From positions 310,001-374,000 of the forward strand of contig NZ_MKEQ01000002.1 in NCBI RefSeq assembly GCF_001875655.1: 64,000 bases of DNA, read 5' to 3'. The translations under genes were made by a program, and so were the position numbers. Positions 57,310-64,000 of the stretch are shown piece after piece. Origin of the DNA: Enterobacter hormaechei ATCC 49162. Lineage in GTDB: Bacteria; Pseudomonadota; Gammaproteobacteria; Enterobacterales; Enterobacteriaceae. Numbering within the stretch: the stretch's first letter is position 1; each line of letters starts with the position of its first letter. Below the pieces are notes generated by a model. The model was given only the letters and a program-made list of their open reading frames with translations, was not told the origin of the DNA and searched no databases.

Positions 57310-58800
57310 ATGATGACCCCAATTCTCGACGCGCGGAATATCAGCAAGCAGTTCTCAGGCGTGCCGGTTTTAAAAGGCATTGATTTCACGCTGCTTGCGG
57401 GGCAGGTGCACGCGCTGATGGGCGGTAACGGCGCGGGAAAATCGACGCTGATGAAGATCATCGCCGGGGTGGAAACCCCGGACAGCGGTGAACTTTCGGT
57501 TGCCGGTGAGTCTTTTGCACGGCTTACCCCCGCGCAGGCGCACAGGTTAGGCATTTATCTGGTGCCGCAGGAGCCGCTGCTTTTCCCCAACCTGACGGTG
57601 CGGGAAAACATCCTGTTTCGTCTGCCGCGCGAGCGCGATCGGGAAAAACGCCTGACGGAGAAACTCCGGCAGCTGCAATGCCAGCTTAACCTTGACGCCA
57701 CTGCCAGCACCCTGGAGGTGGCGGATCAGCAAATGGTGGAGATCCTGCGTGGGCTGATGCGCAACGCCAGAATTTTGATCCTCGATGAACCCACGGCCTC
57801 TCTTACACCGGGCGAAACCGAACGCCTGTTTCGCCAGATCCGCGCCTTGCAGGATCTCGGCGTCGGGATTGTTTTTATCTCGCACAAGCTGCCGGAGATT
57901 CGACAACTGGCGAGCCACGTCTCGGTGATGCGCGACGGCGCGGTGGTACTCAGCGGCGAAACCGCGCAGTTTGACGATAACGCCCTGATCGCCGCCATGA
58001 CCCCGGTCAGCCGGGAGACCTCCCTCAGCGATACGCAAAAGCTGTGGCTGGCGCTGCCGGGCAACCGCCGCACCCAGGCGCAGGACTTTCCCGTGCTGCG
58101 CGTGGAAGCGCTCACCGGGGAGGGCTTTATCGATCTCAGCCTGGAGATCTACGCCGGGGAGATCGTCGGTCTGGCCGGGCTGGTGGGGTCCGGGCGTACC
58201 GAGTTTGCCGAAACGCTCTACGGCCTGCGTCCGGTACGCGGCGGACGGGTGTGGCTGGAGAGTCAGGAGATCACCGCCGATCCGGTCAGTTCACGTCTGG
58301 AAAAAGGGCTGGTCTATCTGCCAGAAGACAGGCAGGTGTCCGGCCTGTTTCTCGACGCGCCGATCCGCTGGAACACCGTGGCGCTGAACGAGCCGTCGCT
58401 CTGGCAGCAGCGCAAGCGGGAGTCTGCGGTGGTCGAGCGCTATCACCGGGCGCTGGGGATCAAGCTCAACCATGCGGATCAAACCGTGCGCACGCTCTCC
58501 GGCGGCAATCAGCAGAAGGTACTGCTGGCCCGCTGTCTGGAGGCCAACCCGCTGTTGCTGATCGTCGATGAGCCGACGCGCGGCGTGGATGTGTCGGCGC
58601 GCGCCGATATTTATCAACTGCTGAAAAGCGTGGCGGCGCAGAACGTGGCGGTATTGATGATCTCAAGCGATCTTGATGAGTTTCCCGGCCTCGCGGACCG
58701 CGTGCTGGTGATGCATCAGGGCGTACTCAGCGGCGAACTGCCGCGCCACGCCGTCAGCCTTGACCGGATGATGGCGCTGGCGTTTGGAGGGCAATCATGA
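57310..58800 (+). CDS. lsrA: LsrA, AI-2 ABC importer ATP-binding protein
   Basis: 496 residues from the ATG at 57310, the first in-frame ATG after the operator. It has two fused ABC domains as in sugar importers: Walker [10 protein letters not shown] only in the first, Walker [10 protein letters not shown], and in the second half [15 protein letters not shown] and [12 protein letters not shown] with a degenerate P-loop ([10 protein letters not shown]). Drives AI-2 uptake. Its stop overlaps lsrC by ATGA. Confidence 0.95.
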   Translation: MMTPILDARNISKQFSGVPVLKGIDFTLLAGQVHALMGGNGAGKSTLMKIIAGVETPDSGELSVAGESFARLTPAQAHRLGIYLVPQEPLLFPNLTVRENILFRLPRERDREKRLTEKLRQLQCQLNLDATASTLEVADQQMVEILRGLMRNARILILDEPTASLTPGETERLFRQIRALQDLGVGIVFISHKLPEIRQLASHVSVMRDGAVVLSGETAQFDDNALIAAMTPVSRETSLSDTQKLWLALPGNRRTQAQDFPVLRVEALTGEGFIDLSLEIYAGEIVGLAGLVGSGRTEFAETLYGLRPVRGGRVWLESQEITADPVSSRLEKGLVYLPEDRQVSGLFLDAPIRWNTVALNEPSLWQQRKRESAVVERYHRALGIKLNHADQTVRTLSGGNQQKVLLARCLEANPLLLIVDEPTRGVDVSARADIYQLLKSVAAQNVAVLMISSDLDEFPGLADRVLVMHQGVLSGELPRHAVSLDRMMALAFGGQS

Positions 58801-59828
58801 AGATCTTACTGAAAAACCGCGAGTTGAGCGCGTTTCTGGCGATCCTCGCCCTGTTCGCCGTGCTGGTGGCGCTGAACCCGTCCTACTTCAGCCTGCAAAC
58901 GCTGGGGATGATTTTCGCCAGCGCGCAGATCCTGATTTTGCTGGCAACCGGCGCGGCGCTGGTGATGCTGACCCGCAATATCGACGTCTCAGTTGGCTCC
59001 ATCGTCGGGCTGTCTGCCATCGCCGTCGGCGTGGCGCTCAATAGTGGCTACAGCCTGCCCGTTTCAATCCTCTTCGCGCTGTCGACTGGTGCGCTGGCCG
59101 GAGCGTTCAACGGGGTTCTGGTGGTGGGCCTGCGCATTCCGGCGATTGTCGCCACCCTCGGCACGCTGGGGCTGTACCGCGGGGCGATGCTGCTCTGGAC
59201 CGGCGGAAAGTGGATTGAGGGGCTGCCGCCGGGGCTGAAATCCCTCTCTGAGCCAGCCGCCGTCGGCATTTCGCCGCTCGGCATGCTGGTGTTGATTATC
59301 GCGGCCACAGGCGCGTGGACGCTGTCGCGCACCGCCTTTGGGCGTGATTTCTACGCGGTGGGAGATAACCTCGCCGCCGCGCGGCAGCTGGGCGTGGCGG
59401 TGAACCGCACCCGTATGCTCGCTTTTACCCTCAACGGCATGCTGGCGGCCTGCGCCGGGATTGTCTTTGCCGCGCAGATTGGCTTTGTGCCCAACCAGAC
59501 CGGCAGCGGGCTGGAGATGAAGGCCATCGCCGCCTGCGTGCTCGGCGGCATTTCGCTGCTGGGCGGCACGGGTACGCTGGTCGGCGCCTTCCTCGGCGCG
59601 TTTTTCCTCACCCAAATCGATACCGTGCTGGTGCTGTTCAGGCTGCCAGCGTGGTGGAACGACTTTATCGCCGGGTTGGTGCTGCTGGGCGTGCTGGTGC
59701 TCGACGGACGTCTGCGTCAGGCGCTCTCAAAACATCAGCGAGCGCTGAAATACAGCCGCTTCCAGCCGGGTAACAAAGGGGGAAAGCACGTTACCCCATT
59801 TCCAGAATGCAAAAAAGAGGTGGCGTAA
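58797..59828 (+). CDS. lsrC: LsrC, AI-2 ABC importer permease
   Basis: 343 residues, about ten membrane segments, ribose/xylose-type ABC permease with the loop [19 protein letters not shown] that contacts the ATPase. Forms the channel with LsrD. It overlaps lsrA by 4 bases and its stop abuts the lsrD start. Confidence 0.95.
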   Translation: MKILLKNRELSAFLAILALFAVLVALNPSYFSLQTLGMIFASAQILILLATGAALVMLTRNIDVSVGSIVGLSAIAVGVALNSGYSLPVSILFALSTGALAGAFNGVLVVGLRIPAIVATLGTLGLYRGAMLLWTGGKWIEGLPPGLKSLSEPAAVGISPLGMLVLIIAATGAWTLSRTAFGRDFYAVGDNLAAARQLGVAVNRTRMLAFTLNGMLAACAGIVFAAQIGFVPNQTGSGLEMKAIAACVLGGISLLGGTGTLVGAFLGAFFLTQIDTVLVLFRLPAWWNDFIAGLVLLGVLVLDGRLRQALSKHQRALKYSRFQPGNKGGKHVTPFPECKKEVA

Positions 59829-60806
59829 ATGAGGCTTAACTGGGAAAGCGCGCTGCTCATTTTACTGGTGCTGGAGATCCTGCTCTTTGGTGCCCTCAAC
59901 CCGCGCATGCTCGACATCAACATGCTGCTGTTCAGCACCAGCGACTTCATCTGCATCGGCATTGTGGCGCTGCCGCTCACGCTTGTGATTATCAGCGGCG
60001 GGATCGATATCTCCCTCGGCTCGACCATCGGCCTGTGCGCCATCGCGCTGGGGGTGATGATGCAGGCCGGGTGGCCGATGGCAGTTGCTATTCCGCTGAC
60101 GCTGCTGCTGGGACTGCTGTGCGGGCTGCTGAATGCGGCGCTGATCCACTACACCGGCATTAGCCCGTTAGTGATCACCCTCGGTACGCTCTACCTCTAC
60201 GGCGGCGGGGCGCTGCTGCTCTCCGGCATGGCGGGGGCGACGGGCTACGAGGGCATCGGCGGCTTCCCGGACAGCTTTACGGCCTTCGCTAACCTCACGG
60301 TGGTGGGTCTGCCGATCCCATTGGTTTTGTTTGCGGTGATTACCGCTTTCTTCTGGCTGATTACCCATCGCGGGCGCTTTGGTCGTCATCTGTTTTTAAT
60401 TGGGCAAAACCCGCGCGCGGCGCGCTATGCGGCGCTGTCGGTGAACGGCATGCCCTACGCGCTGTACGGCCTGGTGGGCGTGGCCTCGGCGATTGCCGCG
60501 CTGGTGATGGTCTCTTATTTCGGTTCCGCGCGCTCGGATCTGGGGCGCGATTTGCTGATGCCCGCGCTTACCGCCGCCGTGCTTGGCGGCGCCAATATCT
60601 ACGGCGGGTCAGGTTCGGTTGTCGGTACGGCGCTGGCGGCGCTGCTGGTGGGCTACCTGCAACAGGGGTTACAGATGGTCGGCATCCCCAACCAGGTGTC
60701 GAGCGCGCTGTCAGGGGCGCTGCTGGTTGTGGTGGTGATGGGACGTTCGTTGAGTCTGCACCGCGAATGGGTGCGATCTCTCTTCAGAAAACTATCCGGA
60801 GCGTAA
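59829..60806 (+). CDS. lsrD: LsrD, AI-2 ABC importer permease
   Basis: 325 residues, same family as LsrC, with [17 protein letters not shown] as the ATPase-contact loop. Its ATG directly follows the lsrC stop and it ends 1 base before lsrB, so translation is probably coupled through the group. Confidence 0.95.
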   Translation: MRLNWESALLILLVLEILLFGALNPRMLDINMLLFSTSDFICIGIVALPLTLVIISGGIDISLGSTIGLCAIALGVMMQAGWPMAVAIPLTLLLGLLCGLLNAALIHYTGISPLVITLGTLYLYGGGALLLSGMAGATGYEGIGGFPDSFTAFANLTVVGLPIPLVLFAVITAFFWLITHRGRFGRHLFLIGQNPRAARYAALSVNGMPYALYGLVGVASAIAALVMVSYFGSARSDLGRDLLMPALTAAVLGGANIYGGSGSVVGTALAALLVGYLQQGLQMVGIPNQVSSALSGALLVVVVMGRSLSLHREWVRSLFRKLSGA

Positions 60807-60807
60807 G

Positions 60808-61809
60808 ATGAAAACAAAACTGCTCGTTCTGGCAATGGCCCTCAGCTTCGCTTCGGCGCAGGCGGCGGATCGCATTGCCTTTATCCCGAAGCTGGTGGGC
60901 GTGGGCTTCTTCACCAGCGGCGGCAACGGCGCGAAAGAGGCGGGGAAAGATCTTGGCGTGGACGTCACCTACGACGGCCCGACCGAGCCGAGCGTCTCCG
61001 GCCAGGTGCAGCTCATCAATAACTTCGTCAATCAGGGCTATAACGCCATCATCGTTTCCGCCGTGTCGCCGGACGGCCTCTGCCCGGCGCTGAAGCGCGC
61101 GATGCAGCGCGGCGTCAAGGTTCTGACCTGGGATTCCGACACCAAACCGGAGTGCCGCAGCATCTACATCAACCAGGGGACGCCGGAACAGCTGGGTGGC
61201 CTGCTGGTGGAGATGGCGGGCAAGCAGGTCACCAAACCGAATGCCAAAGTGGCGTTCTTCTACTCCAGCCCGACCGTCACCGACCAGAACCAGTGGGTGA
61301 AAGAGGCGAAGGCCAAAATCGAGAAAGAACACCCCCAGTGGCAGATCGTCACTACCCAGTTTGGCTATAACGACGCCACCAAATCCCTGCAAACCGCCGA
61401 GGGGATCTTAAAGGCGTATCCTGATCTGGATGCGATTATCGCCCCGGATGCCAACGCGCTGCCTGCGGCGGCGCAGGCGGCGGAGAATCTGAAGCGGGAA
61501 GGGGTGGCGATTGTCGGCTTCAGCACGCCGAACGTGATGCGTCCGTATGTTGAGCGCGGCACGGTGAAAGCCTTCGGCCTGTGGGATGTCGTACAACAGG
61601 GCAAAATTGCGGTCAATGTCGCCGATCGTCTGCTGAAAAAAGGCGATCTTAACGTCGGCGACAGCGTGGACGTAAAAGAGATTGGCGCGCTGAAGGTCGA
61701 GCCGAACAGCGTGCAGGGCTACCAGTATGAGGCGAAGGGCAACGGCATCGTCCTGCTGCCGGAGCGCGTGGTGTTCACCAAAGAGAACATCAATAAATAC
61801 GATTTCTGA
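60808..61809 (+). CDS. lsrB: LsrB, periplasmic AI-2 binding protein
   Basis: 333 residues. A signal peptide ([19 protein letters not shown]) precedes a ribose-binding-protein-like fold. [28 protein letters not shown] and [12 protein letters not shown] include the Lys, Asp and Ala residues that hold the AI-2 furanose in known LsrB structures. It receives AI-2 in the periplasm and hands it to LsrCD. Confidence 0.95.
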   Translation: MKTKLLVLAMALSFASAQAADRIAFIPKLVGVGFFTSGGNGAKEAGKDLGVDVTYDGPTEPSVSGQVQLINNFVNQGYNAIIVSAVSPDGLCPALKRAMQRGVKVLTWDSDTKPECRSIYINQGTPEQLGGLLVEMAGKQVTKPNAKVAFFYSSPTVTDQNQWVKEAKAKIEKEHPQWQIVTTQFGYNDATKSLQTAEGILKAYPDLDAIIAPDANALPAAAQAAENLKREGVAIVGFSTPNVMRPYVERGTVKAFGLWDVVQQGKIAVNVADRLLKKGDLNVGDSVDVKEIGALKVEPNSVQGYQYEAKGNGIVLLPERVVFTKENINKYDF

Positions 61810-61820
61810 CGGGGGAGCAA

Positions 61821-62708
61821 ATGGCTGATTTAGACGACATCAAAGACGGCAAGGATTTTGGCATCGGCACGCCGCAGCAGAATGTGCCGTACACCCTGAA
61901 GGGCTGCGGCTCGCTGGACTGGGGCATGCAGTCCAGGCTTGCGCGCATCTTCAACCCGCAGAGCAACCGCACGGTGATGCTGGCCTTTGACCACGGCTAC
62001 TTTCAGGGGCCGACCACCGGCCTGGAGCGTATCGACCTCTCCATCGCGCCGCTGTTTGGCGAAACCGACGTGCTGATGTGCACCCGCGGTATTCTCAGGA
62101 GCCAGGTGCCCGCCGCGACGAACAAACCGGTGGTGCTGCGCGCCTCCGGCGGTAACTCGATTCTGGGCGAGCTGTCGAACGAGTGCGTGGCGGTGGCGAT
62201 GGAGGACGCCCTGCGCCTGAACGTCTGCGCGGTGGCGGCGCAGGTGTACATTGGCAGCGAGTTTGAGCATCAGTCGATCAACAACATCATCAAGCTGGTG
62301 GACGCGGGCGCGCGCTACGGCATGCCGACGCTGGCGGTGACGGGCGTGGGTAAAGAGATGGCGCGTGACGCGCGTTATTTCTCGCTTGCCAGCCGCATCG
62401 CCGCCGAAATGGGGGCGCAGTTCGTCAAAACCTACTACGTGGACGAGGGCTTTGAAAAAGTGACCGCCAGTTGCCCGGTGCCGATTGTCATCGCCGGGGG
62501 CAAAAAGCTGCCGGAGCATGAGGCGCTGGAGATGTGCTGGCGCGCGATCGACCAGGGGGCATCGGGCGTGGACATGGGGCGCAATATCTTCCAGTCCAGC
62601 GCGCCGCTCGCCATGCTGAAGGCGGTGAAGAAAGTGGTACACGAGAACATGAGCGCCCGGGAGGCGTTCCAGTTCTGGCAGGAAGAGAAACAGGGAGAAG
62701 CAAAATGA
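61821..62708 (+). CDS. lsrF: LsrF, 3-hydroxy-2,4-pentadione 5-phosphate thiolase
   Basis: 295 residues. DhnA-like class I aldolase barrel; the catalytic lysine is Lys203 ([10 protein letters not shown]), as in E. coli LsrF. It transfers an acetyl group from the phospho-AI-2 product to CoA, the last step of AI-2 breakdown. It overlaps lsrG by 4 bases. Confidence 0.95.
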   Translation: MADLDDIKDGKDFGIGTPQQNVPYTLKGCGSLDWGMQSRLARIFNPQSNRTVMLAFDHGYFQGPTTGLERIDLSIAPLFGETDVLMCTRGILRSQVPAATNKPVVLRASGGNSILGELSNECVAVAMEDALRLNVCAVAAQVYIGSEFEHQSINNIIKLVDAGARYGMPTLAVTGVGKEMARDARYFSLASRIAAEMGAQFVKTYYVDEGFEKVTASCPVPIVIAGGKKLPEHEALEMCWRAIDQGASGVDMGRNIFQSSAPLAMLKAVKKVVHENMSAREAFQFWQEEKQGEAK

Positions 62709-62998
62709 ACGTGACGTTAGTGGAGATCAACATCAAGCCCGAGCGGGTGGATGAGTTTCTGGAGGTATTTCGCGCCAACCATGAGGGGGCGATCAGGGAG
62801 CCGGGAAACCTGCGCTTTGACGTGTTGCAGGACCCCAGGGTGAAAACCCGGTTCTTTATTTATGAGGCCTACAAAGACGAAGAGGCGGTGCTGGCGCACA
62901 AGCAAACCCCGCACTATCTGGCCTGCGTGGATAAGCTGGAGGAGCTGATGTCAGAGCCGCGCAAAAAACGCTGTTTTGTGGGGCTGTTGCCGGAGTAG
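62705..62998 (+). CDS. lsrG: LsrG, phospho-AI-2 isomerase
   Basis: 97 residues from the ATG at 62705, in the ATGA overlap with lsrF. Antibiotic-biosynthesis-monooxygenase (ABM) fold: [24 protein letters not shown] at the start and [21 protein letters not shown] in the middle. It isomerises phospho-AI-2 to the LsrF substrate. Last gene of the operon. Confidence 0.95.
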   Translation: MNVTLVEINIKPERVDEFLEVFRANHEGAIREPGNLRFDVLQDPRVKTRFFIYEAYKDEEAVLAHKQTPHYLACVDKLEELMSEPRKKRCFVGLLPE

Positions 62999-63005
62999 CG
63001 GCTTT

Positions 63006-63078
63006 GCCCGGTGGCGCTGCGCTTACCGGGCCTACATATGCAGTATTTGTAGGCCGGGTAAGCGAAGCGCCACCCGGC
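63006..63078. repeat. Paired REP elements (BIME)
   Basis: Two facing REP units (GCCCGGTGGCGC...ACCGGGC and GCCGGGTAAGCG...CACCCGGC) between the convergent lsrG and the B3/B4 gene; probably the processing point of both transcripts. Confidence 0.88.
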
Positions 63079-63083
63079 GTTGT

Positions 63084-63773
63084 TCACGCCAGCTCCAGCA
63101 ACTGAACACGCGCCGTCGCGCCCGGCATCAGCTTTTGCAGATTGCTCACCAGCTCATCGCCAGCTTCCTGTAATGCTGCCAGCGGCATCGACGGCAGGCT
63201 TTCGAGAATAAACCACATGGACTGCGCCTGGCTGTCCAGACGCGTGCGTATCCCCTGTCGCCAGTTCCAGCGGCGGCAGGTGACGCCGAGATCGTCACGC
63301 CAGATAACTTCGGCAGGCTCCGGATTTTCGACGACCGGCTCACCCTCTTTGAAGGTATCAAACGGCTCGCTGCCGTCGGCCAGCGTCAGGCGCGGCACAC
63401 CCGAGTAAGCCGCCAGATTTTCTCCCCCCACCGGAATAGCGTAGCGGATGCTGATGGCATTATAGATATCCACCACCGGGTCGAGCGGCGGCAGCGAACC
63501 GTCTCTCATCACGCGCTTGCGCAGGGCCGAGGCCGAGCAGGGCGTGCGTTTGGGTTTTGCACCAAAGGCTTTAAACACCTCATCCCAGGCGGCGAGGTGA
63601 TTTTCTGCCCAGGGCACATCATCATTGAGCATCTGCTGGCAGGCCTGCGCCAGCGCGGCGGGCGCAACCTCCGGTTGGGTAATCGGGGCGGCTTCCACCT
63701 GAATGCTCAACGCCCGAAAGCCGGGCGCGATCCCGACAAGACGCGAATCTATTGACGGTGTTACAAGAGACAT
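63084..63773 (-). CDS. B3/B4 domain protein (PheT-like tRNA-binding fold)
   Basis: 229 residues. The sequence fits the B3/4 domain found in the phenylalanyl-tRNA synthetase beta chain and in free-standing bacterial proteins: KAFGAKPKRTPCSASALRKRV, PPLDPVVDIYNAISIRY and PVGGENLAAYSG are its typical blocks. Proposed to act on mischarged tRNA or unusual amino acids, but no reaction is established. Divergent from an XRE-type regulator 42 bases away. Confidence 0.85.
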   Translation of the reverse strand: MSLVTPSIDSRLVGIAPGFRALSIQVEAAPITQPEVAPAALAQACQQMLNDDVPWAENHLAAWDEVFKAFGAKPKRTPCSASALRKRVMRDGSLPPLDPVVDIYNAISIRYAIPVGGENLAAYSGVPRLTLADGSEPFDTFKEGEPVVENPEPAEVIWRDDLGVTCRRWNWRQGIRTRLDSQAQSMWFILESLPSMPLAALQEAGDELVSNLQKLMPGATARVQLLELA

Positions 63774-63815
63774 AAATAATCCTGTATTGACTGTTTTATA
63801 CCATGGTAGTGACCA
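63774..63815. promoter_or_regulatory. Short divergent promoter with a perfect palindrome
   Basis: Only 42 bases lie between the two start codons. They contain TTGACT (63787-63792) and the 10-bp palindrome TACCATGGTA (63799-63808), which could be the operator of the adjacent XRE regulator. Inference. Confidence 0.4.
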
Positions 63816-64000
63816 ATGACTGATAAAGTCAATATAATGACCGAAGCGGGCGCCGATGTTGCCCAGGTAAGCCTGGCCGTGGCGAACCGTATCCGCAGCT
63901 GGCGGAAAGAGAAAAAGCTGTCGCTGGACGAGCTTTCCCGCCGCGCCAGCGTCAGCAAAGGCATGCTGGTGGAGATCGAAAAAGGGGCTGCCAACCCCAG
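63816..64000 (+). CDS. XRE-family transcriptional regulator (3' end outside window)
   Basis: Only the first 61 codons are in the window. A Cro/C1-type helix-turn-helix is clear at about residues 25-60 (IRSWRKEKKLSLDELSRRASVSKG, then EIEKGAANP). Members of this type often carry a C-terminal cupin, which would lie outside the window. The divergent B3/B4 gene is its likely target. An internal ATG at codon 8 is a second start choice. Confidence 0.85.
   Translation, partial: MTDKVNIMTEAGADVAQVSLAVANRIRSWRKEKKLSLDELSRRASVSKGMLVEIEKGAANP

Overview
The window is chromosomal DNA of a member of the Enterobacteriaceae. Gene content, gene order and protein sequences track the Escherichia coli region from ubiV/yhbV back to fadH/ygj almost gene for gene, while several substitutions point to an Enterobacter-like relative rather than E. 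coli itself. I name families from memory of their sequences; no database search was run. I see no insertion sequence, prophage, tRNA or CRISPR array, and no clearly undescribed multi-gene system. What is unusual lies in rearrangements of catabolic operons, in regulatory repeats, and in one repeat that has rewritten the end of a gene.

Layout. (1) 1-4334: anaerobic ubiquinone genes ubiV (cut by the window edge), ubiU and ubiT, then yhbS, yhbQ, yhbP, yhbO. (2) 4463-10849: yraR-yraQ, and the leftward envelope/replication cluster lpoA-yraN-diaA-dolP with rsmI divergent. (3) 10855-18153: a Fic-domain protein, then a complete galactitol operon gatYZABCD with an intact gatR, at the place where E. coli carries aga genes. 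(4) 18330-23152: galactarate genes garD and, divergently, garLRK, without garP; then rnpB. (5) 24237-34060: a shortened anaerobic threonine operon tdcABCDE closed by a strong terminator, followed by the cysteine/serine genes cyuP (yhaO) and cyuA (yhaM). (6) 34169-40632: yhaK, yhaJ, yhaH, yqjG, yqjF, yqjKEDC, mzrA, yqjA. (7) 40975-46640: hexuronate genes exuR, exuT, uxaC, uxaA. (8) 46726-54292: sstT, alx with its yybP-ykoY type leader, ygjR, ygjP, rlmG, fadH. (9) 54462-62998: a complete autoinducer-2 (AI-2) system, lsrRK divergent from lsrACDBFG. (10) 63084-64000: a B3/B4-domain protein divergent from a truncated XRE-type regulator.

How the genes work together. Much of the window is sugar-acid and polyol catabolism feeding central metabolism: galactitol to tagatose-1,6-bisphosphate and triose phosphates; galactarate via tartronate semialdehyde to 2-phosphoglycerate; galacturonate and glucuronate through uxaC/uxaA. 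The tdc genes degrade threonine and serine anaerobically with ATP gain and fit physiologically with the oxygen-independent ubiquinone genes. The lsr genes import, phosphorylate and destroy AI-2. Between genes lie many REP-type palindromes, single and paired, and two copies of a different, C/T-rich palindromic repeat.
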